64,000 nucleotides of DNA from Thermaerobacter marianensis DSM 12885. Its GTDB lineage: Bacteria; Bacillota; Sulfobacillia; Thermaerobacterales; Thermaerobacteraceae. The stretch lies in the NCBI RefSeq assembly GCF_000184705.1, contig NC_014831.1:2748644-2812643 (forward strand), written 5' to 3'. Position numbers and translations under genes: made by a program. The notes under the pieces are model-generated. The model did not search any database and was not told the origin of the DNA. It was given only the letters and a program-made list of their open reading frames with translations. This document shows positions 36,949-46,467 of the stretch, piece by piece (positions within the stretch are counted from its first letter, which is position 1; every line of letters begins with the position of its first letter).

Positions 36949-36963
36949 GCATTAGCCTAATGC
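36949..36963. promoter_or_regulatory. Palindromic operator candidate upstream of cysH-sat
   Basis: GCATTAG-C-CTAATGC, a perfect 7-bp inverted repeat with one central base, AT-rich in a very GC-rich gap, 150 bases before the cysH ATG. On the minus strand TTTGCC (about 36972-36977) and TAATGC at 17-base spacing could be a weak promoter overlapped by it. It looks like a repressor or activator site for sulfate assimilation. Confidence 0.5.
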
Positions 36964-37030
36964 CGGAGCGGGGCAAAGGTGCAGGCGGGAGAGGGCCGCA
37001 GCCCAAGGACAGGCGGGGGCCGCCGGCCGG

Positions 37031-38098
37031 TCAGGGGCGCCGCTCGAGGAAAGCCTGGTCCTGCAGCCGGCGCAGTCCGTCCTTGATGGCCCGGGCGCGC
37101 ACGCTGCCGATGCCCTCCACGTCGTCCAGCTGCTCCACGGTGGCGGCCAGGATGCGCGGCAGGCTGCCGAAGTGCTGGACCAGGTTCTCCACCACCGAGA
37201 CCGGCAGGCGCGGCAGCTTGTGGAGGATGCGGTAACCGCGGGGCGTGACGGGGGTCTCGTCGTCGTCGGGGGCGGTGAAGCCAAGGCAGCGGGCCACGGC
37301 GCCACGGTGGGTGAGGTCCTCCGGCGGCAGCTGCTGCAGGGCGGCCAGGGCCTCCCGCTCGCCGTCCGGGTCCGCCACGTAGTCGCGGACCACCAGCCGG
37401 TACTCCTCCTCCACGCCGCTCTGGAGCTCGTCCAGCTGCAGCCGCACCAGCCGGCCCTCGGTGCCGAGTTCCACCGCATACCCCTCGATCTCCCGGCCGA
37501 TGCGGCGGACCTGCTCGGCCCGTCCCAGGACGTAGGCCACGTCGCCGGCGGTGACCAGGTCTTCGAACTCCAGCACCGTCAGGTGCCCCAGGGCTTGGAG
37601 GAACACGGCCCGGTAGCGCTCCAGGGTGCCCAGGGCCTGATTGGCCTTGGCCAGCATCAGGGCGGGATCGCGCAACACGTAGCGGAGTTCGCCGCGGTAG
37701 ACGGTGATCACGTTGCGGCGCTGGGAGATGGCGATGACCAGCGCCCCCGTCTGCCGCGCCATGCGCTCGGCGGTGCGGTGGCGGATGCCCGTCTCAAAGG
37801 AGAGGACCCGCGGGTCGGGGATGAGCTGGACGTTGGCCCGCACGATGCGGCGGGCGTCGGACGAGAGGATGATGGCCCCGTCCATCTTGGCCAGCTCGTA
37901 CAGGTGGGCCGGGGTGAGCTCCACGTCCAGCTCGAACCCGCCCGAGCAGAGCGCCAGCACCTCGGGCCCGTCGCCCACGACGATCAGGCCGCCCGTGCGG
38001 GCGCGGAGGATCTGGTCCAGCCCCTCCCGCAGGCGGGTGCCCGGGGCCAGGCGCCGCAGGGCGCCGATCAAGGCTTCGGGGCGGTCTTCCGTGGTCAT
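37031..38098 (-). CDS. disA: DNA integrity scanning protein DisA (diadenylate cyclase)
   Basis: A 355-residue DisA. The DAC domain has KMDGAIILSSDARRIVRANV (DGA at 73-75) and FETGIRHRTAERMARQ (RHR at 106-108), the residues that bind ATP for c-di-AMP synthesis. A helical spine follows and the C-terminal HhH domain (NLVQHFGSLPRILAATVEQLDDVEGIGSVRARAIKDGL) binds branched DNA. It follows radA, as in most Bacillota. Confidence 0.96.
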   Translation of the reverse strand: MTTEDRPEALIGALRRLAPGTRLREGLDQILRARTGGLIVVGDGPEVLALCSGGFELDVELTPAHLYELAKMDGAIILSSDARRIVRANVQLIPDPRVLSFETGIRHRTAERMARQTGALVIAISQRRNVITVYRGELRYVLRDPALMLAKANQALGTLERYRAVFLQALGHLTVLEFEDLVTAGDVAYVLGRAEQVRRIGREIEGYAVELGTEGRLVRLQLDELQSGVEEEYRLVVRDYVADPDGEREALAALQQLPPEDLTHRGAVARCLGFTAPDDDETPVTPRGYRILHKLPRLPVSVVENLVQHFGSLPRILAATVEQLDDVEGIGSVRARAIKDGLRRLQDQAFLERRP

Positions 38099-38143
38099 GG
38101 CAGCCTCCTTCGCGGGGGCGCTGAAACCGGCCGGAGCCTGGGC

Positions 38144-39541
38144 TCAGCCCACCGCCGCGGCGATGGCCTCTTCCACCCGGCGGACCGGCACCAGCTCCAG
38201 TTCGCCGGCCACGGCGGCCAGGGCGGGGGTCACGTTGCCCCCGGGCAGGATCACCCGGCGGAATCCCAGGCGCTGGGCCTCCCGCACCCGATCCTCGACC
38301 CGTTGCACCGAGCGCACCTCACCCGCCAGGCCCAGCTCGCCGATCACCACGGCCTCGGGATCGGCGGGCCGGTCCCGGTGGCTGGAAGCCAGGGCGACGG
38401 CCAGCCCCAGGTCCAGGGCCGGCTCATCCACCCGCAGGCCGCCCGCCACCTTGAGGTACACGTCGCAGCCCCCCAGGTGCAGGCCCGCCCGCTTGTCCAG
38501 CACGGCCAGCACCAGCGCGGCCCGGCCCAGGTCGAGGCCCGTGGCCACGCGGCGGGGCTGGCCGTAGGGGGCCGGCGCCACCAGGGCCTGGATCTCCACC
38601 AGCAGCGGCCGGGTGCCCTCCACCGCCGCCACCACCGCGGAGCCTGCAGCCCCCCGCGGCCGCTCCGACAGCAGGCGCGCCGACGGGTTGGTCACCTCGG
38701 CCAGGCCCCGGTCCTGCATCTCGAAGAGCGCGATCTCGTGGGTGGCGCCGAAGCGGTTCTTCATGGCCCGCAGCAGGCGGTAGGCGTGGTGGGCCGGCGA
38801 CTCGAAGTAGAGCACGGCGTCCACCATGTGCTCGACCACCCGCGGCCCGGCGATGGTCCCCGCCCGGGTGACGTGCCCCACCAGGACCAGCACCACCGGC
38901 AGCCGCTTGGCCACCGCCAGCAGCAGGGCGGCGCTCTCCCGGACTTGACTCACGCTGCCCGGCGCCGACGCCACGTCGGGGTGGGCCAGGGTCTGAATGG
39001 AATCAATGACGGCCAGGGCGGGCTGGTACCGGCCGATGGCCTCCGCCGCCTGCAGGGCGTCGGTGGTGGGCAGCACGGCCAGGCCGGGGACCAGGGCGCC
39101 CAGCCGCTCGGCCCGCAGGCGCACCTGGGCGGCCGACTCCTCGCCGGTGACGTAGAGCACGGGCAGGCCCCGGGCCGCCAGGTTCTGGGACACCTGCAAG
39201 AGCAGGGTGGACTTGCCCACGCCGGGGTCGCCCCCGACCAGCACCACCGACCCCGGGACGAACCCGCCCCCCAGGACCCGGTCCAGCTCCGCCATGCCCG
39301 TCTCCAGCCGCGGCTGCTCGCCTGCGGCCACCTGGCAGAGGGCCACAGGCTCCACGGGCTCGCGGGCGGCGGCCAGCGCGCCCGCGAGCCCGGGACCGCC
39401 GCGGCGCCCGCCGGAAACGGCGGGCGCCGCGGCCCGTTCCTCCACGAAGGTATTCCACGCCCCGCACTCCGGGCAGCGGCCCAGCCACTTGGGGCTGACG
39501 TGGCCGCACGCCTGGCAGGCGAAGACGGTGCGTGGGGGCAA
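38144..39541 (-). CDS. radA: DNA repair protein RadA
   Basis: A 465-residue RadA. The N-terminal zinc finger has C9, C12, C23 and C26 (FACQACGHVSPKWLGRCPEC), Walker A GGDPGVGKSTLL at about 103, the RadA-specific KNRFG at about 258-262 and a C-terminal Lon-protease-like domain (DVYLKVAGGLRVDEPALDLGLAVAL). It is a branch-migration ATPase in recombination. Start is TTG at 39541 after GGAAGGAGG; an ATG six bases upstream is in the wrong frame. Confidence 0.94.
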   Translation of the reverse strand: MPPRTVFACQACGHVSPKWLGRCPECGAWNTFVEERAAAPAVSGGRRGGPGLAGALAAAREPVEPVALCQVAAGEQPRLETGMAELDRVLGGGFVPGSVVLVGGDPGVGKSTLLLQVSQNLAARGLPVLYVTGEESAAQVRLRAERLGALVPGLAVLPTTDALQAAEAIGRYQPALAVIDSIQTLAHPDVASAPGSVSQVRESAALLLAVAKRLPVVLVLVGHVTRAGTIAGPRVVEHMVDAVLYFESPAHHAYRLLRAMKNRFGATHEIALFEMQDRGLAEVTNPSARLLSERPRGAAGSAVVAAVEGTRPLLVEIQALVAPAPYGQPRRVATGLDLGRAALVLAVLDKRAGLHLGGCDVYLKVAGGLRVDEPALDLGLAVALASSHRDRPADPEAVVIGELGLAGEVRSVQRVEDRVREAQRLGFRRVILPGGNVTPALAAVAGELELVPVRRVEEAIAAAVG

Positions 39542-39640
39542 GCGCCATCCTCCTTCCCCCGGCCGCCGGTCAGCCCGGCCACCGGGTGTCACGCGGGTAG
39601 CCGGTCGCCGGCGGGCGGGACCCTGCCGCTGCCGGCCGGA

Positions 39641-42160
39641 TCACTGCGCCGCCGGTTCGTCCCCGCCGGCCGGGCCGTCCGGCGCAGCGGGCGCAGCGGG
39701 CGCCGCGGTCGCGGCGGCCCCCACCTGCTCGGCCTGGCGGAAGACGATGCGGCCCTCCTCGTCCACGTCGACCACCACGGTGTCGCCTTCCTTGAAGCGG
39801 CCGGCCAGCATCTCCTCCGAGAGCGGGTCCTCCACCAGCCGGGTGATGGTGCGGCGCAGGGGCCGGGCGCCGTAGACCACGTCGGCCCCTTCCTTCACCA
39901 GCTTGCGCTTGGCCGCCTCGGTGACCTCCAGCTCCAGCCCGTGCTCCTTGAGCCGCTGGGCCACGCGCTTGAGCATCAGGTCGACGATGCGCATCAGGTG
40001 CTCTTCCGTCAGGGCGTGGAAGACGATGAGCTCGTCGATCCGGTTCAGGAACTCGGGCCGGAAGGTGCGCTTCACCTCGTCCATGATCTTCCGCTTCATG
40101 TCCTCGTAATCGGGCGCCTCCTGGTCGCCGGCCTGGAAGCCCACCCGGGTCTGGCGCCGGATCAGGTCGGCCCCGACGTTGGAGGTCATGATGATCACCG
40201 TGTTGCGGAAGTCCACGGTGCGGCCCTTGGCCTCGGTCAGCCGGCCCTCCTCCAGGATCTGCAGCAGCACGTTGAAGACCTCGGGGTGGGCCTTCTCGAT
40301 CTCGTCGAAGACCACCACCGAGTAGGGCCGGCGGCGCACCTGCTCGGTCAGCTGGCCGCCCTCCTCATAGCCCACGTACCCCGGCGGCGAGCCCACCAGC
40401 CGCGAGACCGTGTGCCGCTCCATGTACTCGGACATGTCCAGGACGATCATGGCGTCCTCGTCGCCGAAGAGGGCCTCGGCCAGCGCCTTGGCCAGCTCCG
40501 TCTTGCCGACGCCCGTGGGTCCCAGGAAGATGAAGGAGCCGATGGGCCGCCGCGGGTCCTTGAGGCCGGCCCGGGCGCGCCGGATGGCCCGCGCCACCGC
40601 CTTGACGGCGTCGTCCTGGCCGACGATGCGCTCGTGCAGGATCTCCTCCAGCTTGAGCAGCCGCTCGCTCTCCGCCTGCTCCAGGCGCCGGACGGGGATG
40701 CCCGTCCAGTTGGAGACGATCTGGGCGATGTCGTCGGCGGTCACCACGATCTTCTCGTTGAGCTGCTGCTGTTGCCACTCGTTCTTCTTGCGCTCCAGCT
40801 CCTCGACCAGCTTCTGCTCCTGGTCGCGGAGGTTGGCGGCCTTCTCGAACTCCTGGGACTGGACGGCCGCCTCCTTCTCCTTGCGGATCTCCTCCAGCCG
40901 CTGCTCGATCTCCTTGAGCTCGGGCGGCGCCACGAAGGCCTGCAGGCGCGCCCGCGAGGCCGCCTCGTCGATGAGGTCGATGGCCTTGTCGGGGAGGAAC
41001 CGGTCGGAGATGTACCGGTCGGCCAGCTTCACCGCCGCCACGATGGCGTCGTCGGTGATCTCCACCCGGTGGTGCGCCTCGTACCGGTCCCGCAGGCCGC
41101 GGAGGATCTGGATGGCGTCCTCCACGCTGGGTTCCTCCACCATGATGGGCTGGAAGCGGCGCTCCAGGGCGGCATCCTTCTCCACGTGCTTGCGGTACTC
41201 GTCCAGGGTCGTGGCGCCGATGGTCTGCAGCTCACCACGGGCCAGGGCCGGCTTGAGGATGCTGGCCGCGTCGATGGCGCCCTCGGCCGCGCCGGCGCCG
41301 ATGATGGTGTGCATCTCGTCGATGAACAGGATGATGTTGCCGGCGCGGCGGATCTCGTCCATGACCTTCTTCAGGCGCTCTTCGAACTCGCCGCGGTACT
41401 TGGAGCCGGCCACCAGGGCGCCCAGGTCCAGGGACACCACCCGGCGGTCCTTGAGGATCTCGGGCACCTTGCCCTCGGCGATGCGCTGGGCCAGGCCCTC
41501 GACGATGGCCGTCTTGCCGACGCCCGGCTCACCGATCAGCACCGGGTTGTTCTTGGTGCGCCGGGAGAGGATCTGGATCACCCGTTCGATCTCCTTGTCC
41601 CGGCCGATGACGGGGTCCAGCTTGCCCTCCTCGGCCATCTGGGTCAGGTCGCGGCCGAAGTTGTCCAGCACCGGCGTGGTGCTCTTCTGCCGGCGCTGGC
41701 GGGCGGCGGGCGCCGGCGCCGCGGTGCCGCCCAGAAGCTTGATCACCGTCTGCCGCACCCGGTCCAGGTCGGCGCCCATGTTCTCCAGGACCTTGGCGGC
41801 CACACCCTCGCCCTCGCGGATCAGGCCCAGCAGGATGTGCTCGGTGCCCACGTAGTTGTGGCCCAGCAGGCGGGCCTCCTCGGGGGCCAGCTCCATGACC
41901 ACCTTCTTGGCCCGCGGCGTGTAGCCGATCTCGCCCTGGATCGGCCCGTTGCCGCGGCCGATGATCTTCTCCACCTCCGCCCGGACCTGCTCCAGGTTGA
42001 TGCCCAGGCTCTGCAGCGCCTTGGCGGCGATGCCGGTGCCCTCCCGGATCAAGCCCAGCAGCAGGTGCTCGGTGCCCACGTAGTTGTAGTTCAAGCGGCG
42101 CGCCTCTTCCTGGGCCAGCAGGATGACCCGCTGGGCCCGCTCCGAATAACGGCCGAACAT
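39641..42160 (-). CDS. clpC: ATP-dependent Clp protease ATPase subunit ClpC
   Basis: An 839-residue Hsp100. The N domain has two repeats ([20 protein letters not shown] and [22 protein letters not shown]), then AAA1 with [15 protein letters not shown] (about 209), a UVR-like coiled middle domain ([22 protein letters not shown] region, about 425-450) and AAA2 with [14 protein letters not shown] (about 545). It unfolds proteins, including McsB-phosphorylated ones, for ClpP. The C-terminal GGDEPAAQ carries a 12/13 dispersed word (39650-39662). It is the last gene of ctsR-mcsA-mcsB-clpC. Confidence 0.97.
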   Translation of the reverse strand: MFGRYSERAQRVILLAQEEARRLNYNYVGTEHLLLGLIREGTGIAAKALQSLGINLEQVRAEVEKIIGRGNGPIQGEIGYTPRAKKVVMELAPEEARLLGHNYVGTEHILLGLIREGEGVAAKVLENMGADLDRVRQTVIKLLGGTAAPAPAARQRRQKSTTPVLDNFGRDLTQMAEEGKLDPVIGRDKEIERVIQILSRRTKNNPVLIGEPGVGKTAIVEGLAQRIAEGKVPEILKDRRVVSLDLGALVAGSKYRGEFEERLKKVMDEIRRAGNIILFIDEMHTIIGAGAAEGAIDAASILKPALARGELQTIGATTLDEYRKHVEKDAALERRFQPIMVEEPSVEDAIQILRGLRDRYEAHHRVEITDDAIVAAVKLADRYISDRFLPDKAIDLIDEAASRARLQAFVAPPELKEIEQRLEEIRKEKEAAVQSQEFEKAANLRDQEQKLVEELERKKNEWQQQQLNEKIVVTADDIAQIVSNWTGIPVRRLEQAESERLLKLEEILHERIVGQDDAVKAVARAIRRARAGLKDPRRPIGSFIFLGPTGVGKTELAKALAEALFGDEDAMIVLDMSEYMERHTVSRLVGSPPGYVGYEEGGQLTEQVRRRPYSVVVFDEIEKAHPEVFNVLLQILEEGRLTEAKGRTVDFRNTVIIMTSNVGADLIRRQTRVGFQAGDQEAPDYEDMKRKIMDEVKRTFRPEFLNRIDELIVFHALTEEHLMRIVDLMLKRVAQRLKEHGLELEVTEAAKRKLVKEGADVVYGARPLRRTITRLVEDPLSEEMLAGRFKEGDTVVVDVDEEGRIVFRQAEQVGAAATAAPAAPAAPDGPAGGDEPAAQ
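39650..39662. repeat. Near copy (12/13) of the dispersed word
   Basis: At the extreme C-terminus of ClpC, reading DEPA two codons before the stop region. Confidence 0.55.
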
Positions 42161-42180
42161 CGGCGGACCCTCCTCACCGG

Positions 42181-43254
42181 TCACTGGGTAGTTTTCCGTA
42201 GCGACGCGGCGATCCTCTCCCGGATCAGGCGGGCGCGGCGCAGGTCCCGCTCCCGCGCGTCCAGCTCCTTCCCCGCCAGCTTCTGCAGGCACGCCGGCCG
42301 GGTCAGCACGATCAGCTCGTTGAACACCTCCGGCCGCACGTGGGACAGCACGTTCAGGTCGATGCCCAGGCGCAGGTCCGAGAGCAGCCGGATCGCCTCT
42401 TCCGACGACATCGTCCACGCGTTGGTCAGCAGGCCGTAGGCCCGCATCACCCGGTCCTTCAGGCCGTCCTCGTTCTCCCGGTAGAGCCGCTCCCGGGCAC
42501 TGCGCTCCTGGTCCAGCAGCTGGCGGGTGAACCCCATCAGGTTGTCGATCAGCTCTTCCTCCGCCGGCCCCAGGGTGATCTGGTTCGACACCTGGAACAC
42601 GTTGCCCAGGGCCTCGGTGCCCTCGCCGTAGAGCCCCCGCACCACCATGCCCACCTTGCCCAGCTGGCTGAGCAGCCGCCCGGCCTGCTGGGCCAGCACC
42701 AGCCCCGGGAGGTGCACCATGACCGACGCCCGGATGCCCGTGCCCAGGTTGGTCGGGCAGGTGGTCAGGTAGCCGCGTTCCTCATCGAAGGCGTAGCGCA
42801 CGTGGGCTTCGATGACGTCGTCGACCCGCGTGGCCACGGCCCACGCCTCGTGGAGCTGCAGCCCGCCCAGCAGGCACTGGATGCGCAGGTGATCCTCCTC
42901 GTTGACCATGATGCTGATGGACCGGTCCTCGTTGAGGATCACCGCCCCCGTGGCCGCGTTGCGGGCGTGCTGCGGACTGATCAGGTGCTGCTCCACCAGC
43001 ACCCGCCGGTCCAGCGGGCTCAGGTCGGCCATGCGCAGCAGCTCGAACCGGCCGAGGCCCGAAGCCGACAGGTGCCGGGTCACGTCTTCCATCAGCTGGA
43101 TGATCTCCTGCCCCTGCTCGGGGCCCAGCAGGGTGGGGAAGGGATAGTCCTCCAGGTTCCGGGCCAGGCGGATCCGGCTGGAGAGGACCAGATCCGCGGC
43201 GGGCCCGCCACCCTCCATCCACCGCACCCGCTGGGCACCGGGAGTCACCGTCAT
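42181..43254 (-). CDS. mcsB: Protein-arginine kinase McsB
   Basis: A 357-residue phosphagen-kinase fold protein. It has [20 protein letters not shown] (about 22-41), [42 protein letters not shown] and [20 protein letters not shown]. It phosphorylates arginines to mark proteins for ClpCP and to inactivate CtsR. It lies 12 bases after mcsA and 20 before clpC, so one transcript. Confidence 0.96.
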   Translation of the reverse strand: MTVTPGAQRVRWMEGGGPAADLVLSSRIRLARNLEDYPFPTLLGPEQGQEIIQLMEDVTRHLSASGLGRFELLRMADLSPLDRRVLVEQHLISPQHARNAATGAVILNEDRSISIMVNEEDHLRIQCLLGGLQLHEAWAVATRVDDVIEAHVRYAFDEERGYLTTCPTNLGTGIRASVMVHLPGLVLAQQAGRLLSQLGKVGMVVRGLYGEGTEALGNVFQVSNQITLGPAEEELIDNLMGFTRQLLDQERSARERLYRENEDGLKDRVMRAYGLLTNAWTMSSEEAIRLLSDLRLGIDLNVLSHVRPEVFNELIVLTRPACLQKLAGKELDARERDLRRARLIRERIAASLRKTTQ

Positions 43255-43266
43255 GGCCGGTCCCTC

Positions 43267-43818
43267 CTATCGGCCGGGCGCGCCGCCCCGGGACCCGCCG
43301 GCCCCGGCGCGGTCCTCCCCCGCCCGCAGCCGCTGCTCCAGGGCGCGGATCTGGTCACGCAGCCGCGCCGCCTCCTCGTACTCCTCCCGGGCCACCGCCT
43401 CCCGCAGGCGGGCTCGCAGCTGCTCCAGCTGCCTTCCCAGCTGGACCTGGGCGCCGGCCCGGGACGGCACCTTCCCGCTGTGACGAACCTGCCCCTGAAT
43501 GCGGCGCAGCACGGGTTCCAGCTGGTGCCGGAACTCGCGGTAGCAGTGGCTGCAGCCCAGGAGCCCCGTGCGGGCGAACTCCCGGTACCGCAGCCCGCAG
43601 CGCGAGCACCGCAGGTCCTGCACCGTGCCCGCCGGCGGCTGCCAGCCCTCCAGCAGCCCGGCCAACAGGTTGTGGATGGAGAACTGCGGCTCGAAGAAGA
43701 GCTCGTGCTCGTGCCGCTGGGCGCAGTGGGCGCACAGGTGCCGCTCGGTCTTCTTCCCGTTAACGATCTGGGTCAGGTGCACCGTCGCCTTGCGCTGCCC
43801 GCACTCGTCGCAGAGCAT
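43267..43818 (-). CDS. mcsA: McsA, activator of McsB (UvrB/UvrC-motif protein)
   Basis: A 183-residue protein with four CxxC pairs (CDEC at 3-6, CAHC, CSRC, CSHC) for zinc and a C-terminal UVR motif (LREAVAREEYEEAARLRDQIRALE). McsA activates McsB and helps to sense oxidative or heavy-metal stress. The ATG at 43818 is eight bases after GGAGG; a GTG two codons upstream is too near that site. The start lies 59 bases inside ctsR. Confidence 0.93.
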   Translation of the reverse strand: MLCDECGQRKATVHLTQIVNGKKTERHLCAHCAQRHEHELFFEPQFSIHNLLAGLLEGWQPPAGTVQDLRCSRCGLRYREFARTGLLGCSHCYREFRHQLEPVLRRIQGQVRHSGKVPSRAGAQVQLGRQLEQLRARLREAVAREEYEEAARLRDQIRALEQRLRAGEDRAGAGGSRGGAPGR

Positions 43819-44305
43819 CGCCACCGCCTCCGTCCTGGGTAGGCTTCCCGCCCTTGAGCAGCTCCAGCACCATCGCCTTGAGCAGCCGCGCCCGGATCAC
43901 GTCGCGCCAGGGCAAGTCGACGGCCAGGGTGTTGCGATCCACGGCCGCCCGCATCAGCGCGGCCTCGCGGTGGCCGGCGATGCCCTCCTCCTGCAGCCGC
44001 GCGATCAAGGCCTCCGCCCCGTCCTGGTCGATCATGTCCCCCACCCAGCGGTCCAGCAGGGCCAGCAGGTCGCCCCGCTGGCGCAGGGGAAGCCGCACGA
44101 TCCGGATGAACCCGCGGCCGCCCCGCCGGCTCTCGATGACGTAGCCCGCCGCCGGGGTGAACCGCGTCTCGAGGACGTAGTTGATCTGCGAGGGGGCGCA
44201 GGCGAACCGGGCCGCCAGCTCGCTGCGCTGGAGTTCCAGCACGCCGCCGGCCCGTTCCAGCTCCCGCTTGAGATATTGCTCAATCAGTGAACACAGCGAT
44301 GCCAT
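43760..44305 (-). CDS. ctsR: Transcription repressor CtsR
   Basis: A 181-residue CtsR. The winged-helix part is SLCSLIEQYLKRELERAGG, LQRSELAARFACAPSQINYVLETRFT and GYVIESRRGGRGFIRIVRL; the C-terminal McsB-responsive half ends in a Gly/Arg-rich tail (after LLKAMVLELLKG) that overlaps mcsA by 59 bases in another frame. It represses class III heat-shock genes by binding tandem GGTCAAA heptads; one such box lies at 44339-44355 next to its own promoter. Start ATG 44305 behind GGGAGGG. Confidence 0.95.
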   Translation of the reverse strand: MASLCSLIEQYLKRELERAGGVLELQRSELAARFACAPSQINYVLETRFTPAAGYVIESRRGGRGFIRIVRLPLRQRGDLLALLDRWVGDMIDQDGAEALIARLQEEGIAGHREAALMRAAVDRNTLAVDLPWRDVIRARLLKAMVLELLKGGKPTQDGGGGDALRRVRAAQGDGAPDPDR

Positions 44306-44338
44306 GGCCGCCCTCCCGGCCCGGGGTTGCCCGGGACC

Positions 44339-44355
44339 TTTGACCTTCTTTGACT
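44339..44355 (-). promoter_or_regulatory. CtsR operator
   Basis: Minus-strand AGTCAAA-GAA-GGTCAAA, a full match to the CtsR heptad direct repeat with three-base spacing. It lies just downstream of the -10, so bound CtsR would block its own operon. Confidence 0.92.
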
Positions 44356-44365
44356 TTTCGGCCCT

Positions 44366-44394
44366 ATTATAGGAGTCCCCCAGCATCACCACAA
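44366..44394 (-). promoter_or_regulatory. Sigma-A promoter of ctsR-mcsA-mcsB-clpC
   Basis: Minus-strand TTGTGG (44389-44394), 17-base spacer, TATAAT (44366-44371), immediately upstream of the CtsR box. Confidence 0.85.
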
Positions 44395-44547
44395 GGGGGC
44401 AAGTCTGGGATACGGCGCCGGGCATCCCGTCCCCTCGTCAGCGAGCTCCTGGAGGGAAGGCCGGGCAGGGACCCCCCGCCCCCGTCCCGAAGATGGCCAG
44501 CAGTTGTCGGCGAAGATCGGCGGATTCCTGCGAAAGGGTGGTGCCCC

Positions 44548-46467
44548 GTGGACAGCTGGCCGCCGTCGTCCTCGACCGCGCCGCAGGCCCCTGCGGAGCC
44601 CGTGCCGGCGGCGCCGCGGCCCGCCGGGCCCGGCCCTCGCCGGCAGCACCCGGGCCGGGTCCTTGCCGTGGCGGCCGCCCTGGTGGTCCTGGCCAGCCTG
44701 CTGGGCGGCACGGCCTACTGGGCGTGGGCCGCCTCCCGCCAGGGCGCGGCTGGCGCCGGCGGCGGTCCCGCTGCGGCGGGGGAGCCCGGCGGGCCGCGGA
44801 CGGGTGCCCCCGGCGCCGGTTCGTCCGGCGGGGACGGGGAGCCGGGGTCCGGATCGGGCCCCGCCCCCTCGCCAGGTGCCGCCGGCGCCAGTGCCGGCCC
44901 GGCCGGCGCCCGCGCCGGGCAGGAAACGGGCAATGGCGACCGCGCGGTGCCGAATGTAGCGCCTGCCCCGGACCCCGGCGGGCCGCCCTACGATCTCCTG
45001 ATCCGCGGCGGGACGGTGGTCGACGGCACCGGCCGCCCGGCCTTCCGCGCCGACGTGGCCGTCCGTGGCGACCGGATCGCGGCCGTGGGCCGGCTCGAGG
45101 GGGCCCGGGCCCGCCGGGTGATCGACGCCACCGGCCGCGTGGTGGCACCGGGGTTCATCAACGCCCACTCCCACACCTACGAGTACGTCGCCACGGCACC
45201 GGACGGCGACGCCGACCTGCTCCAGGGCATGACCACGGTCATCGGCGGGGTCGACGGCCGGTCGCCGATTCCCCTCGGCCCCTTCCTCGACGGGCTGGAG
45301 CGCCGCGGAGCGGGGACGAACCATGCCCTCTTCGCGGGCCACGGCAGCATCCGCGCCGCCGTCATGGGCAAGGCGGACCGCCGGCCCACCCAGGACCAGC
45401 TCAAGGCCATGGCGCGGCTTCTGCAGCAGGCGATGGAAGACGGCGCCCTGGGGCTGTCCACGGGCCTGGAATACGTGCCGGGCCGCTACGCCCGGACCGA
45501 CGAGCTGGTGGCCCTGGCCCGGGTGGTGGCCCCCTACGGCGGGATCTACTCCACCCACATGCGCAGCGAGGGGGACGGCATCGCCGCCGCCCTGGAGGAG
45601 GCGCTGGCCATCGGCCGGCAGGCGGGCGTAGCCGTCAACGTGTCCCACTTCAAGGTGGTCTACCACCGGAACTGGCCGGTGCAAGCAGCGGTGATCGACC
45701 GCATCATGCAGGCCCGGGCGGAGGGGCTGGACGTGGTGGCCGACGTCTACCCGTACCGGTCGCCCGATTACGCCAGCGCCCTGCCCCTGGCGCAGGCCTG
45801 GGACCGGCACCCGCCGGATGACCTCATCATCCGCCGCAGCCGGGTGGCGGGCGTAGAAGGACGGTCGCTGGCGGACCTGGCTGCGGCCCGGGGCAGCGAT
45901 GCCCGCGAGGCGGCCCGGTGGCTGCTGCGCCAGGACCCCGCGACCCTGGCCACCGCCCTGGTGGTCGGCGAGGAGAACCTGGGCCAGCTCCTGCGCCAGC
46001 CCTTCGCCATCATCTCCAGCGACGGCGGCGCCCGCTCGCCCGCGGCCGCCCGGAGCGACCCCCGGCTCCACCCGCGGGTGTACGGTGCCTACCCGCGGGT
46101 GCTGGCGCGGTACGTCCGGGAAACCGGCGTGCTCACCCTGGAAGAGGCGATTCACAAGATGACGGGACAGCCTGCCGCCTTCTTCGGCTTGCGGGACCGG
46201 GGCCTGGTCCGGGTGGGGATGTACGCCGACCTGGTGGTGTTCGACCCGGCCCGGGTGGCCGACCGCGCCACCTGGTCCGAGCCGGCGGTGCCGCCGGAAG
46301 GCATCGACCTGGTGGTGGTCAACGGCCAGGTGGCCGTGGAGGACGGCCGTCGGGTGCCGGGCGTCTTGGCAGGGCGGGTGCTGCGCGGCGGCCGGGACGC
46401 CCTGGCGGGCCGTGCCGGACCGGAGCCGGGAACCGTGCCACCCGGTCACACCGGACCGGCCCGCTAG
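44548..46467 (+). CDS. Membrane-anchored amidohydrolase, D-aminoacylase-like
   Basis: A 639-residue protein from GTG 44548 (AAGGGTGG upstream). Residues 36-60 form one transmembrane segment (VLAVAAALVVLASLLGGTAYWAW), followed by a Gly/Ala/Pro linker to about 145 and a metal-dependent amidohydrolase: YDLLIRGGTVVDGTGRPAFR, GFINAHSHTYEY, GRYARTDELVALARVVAPYGG, YSTHMRSEG and VNVSHFKVV. It matches N-acyl-D-amino-acid deacylases, but the anchor suggests action outside the membrane, perhaps on peptidoglycan-derived or peptide substrates. The linker has a 12/13 dispersed word (44814-44826, AGSS). Its stop overlaps the convergent cutA stop. Confidence 0.8.
   Translation: MDSWPPSSSTAPQAPAEPVPAAPRPAGPGPRRQHPGRVLAVAAALVVLASLLGGTAYWAWAASRQGAAGAGGGPAAAGEPGGPRTGAPGAGSSGGDGEPGSGSGPAPSPGAAGASAGPAGARAGQETGNGDRAVPNVAPAPDPGGPPYDLLIRGGTVVDGTGRPAFRADVAVRGDRIAAVGRLEGARARRVIDATGRVVAPGFINAHSHTYEYVATAPDGDADLLQGMTTVIGGVDGRSPIPLGPFLDGLERRGAGTNHALFAGHGSIRAAVMGKADRRPTQDQLKAMARLLQQAMEDGALGLSTGLEYVPGRYARTDELVALARVVAPYGGIYSTHMRSEGDGIAAALEEALAIGRQAGVAVNVSHFKVVYHRNWPVQAAVIDRIMQARAEGLDVVADVYPYRSPDYASALPLAQAWDRHPPDDLIIRRSRVAGVEGRSLADLAAARGSDAREAARWLLRQDPATLATALVVGEENLGQLLRQPFAIISSDGGARSPAAARSDPRLHPRVYGAYPRVLARYVRETGVLTLEEAIHKMTGQPAAFFGLRDRGLVRVGMYADLVVFDPARVADRATWSEPAVPPEGIDLVVVNGQVAVEDGRRVPGVLAGRVLRGGRDALAGRAGPEPGTVPPGHTGPAR
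44814..44826. repeat. Near copy (12/13) of the dispersed word
   Basis: In the disordered linker of the membrane-anchored amidohydrolase, reading AGSS because the word runs opposite to the DEPA copies. Confidence 0.55.

Noticed and set aside
37172..42439. A plus-strand open frame of about 1755 codons opposite disA, radA and clpC
   Set aside because: Shadow of three conserved genes, with no credible start or family pattern.
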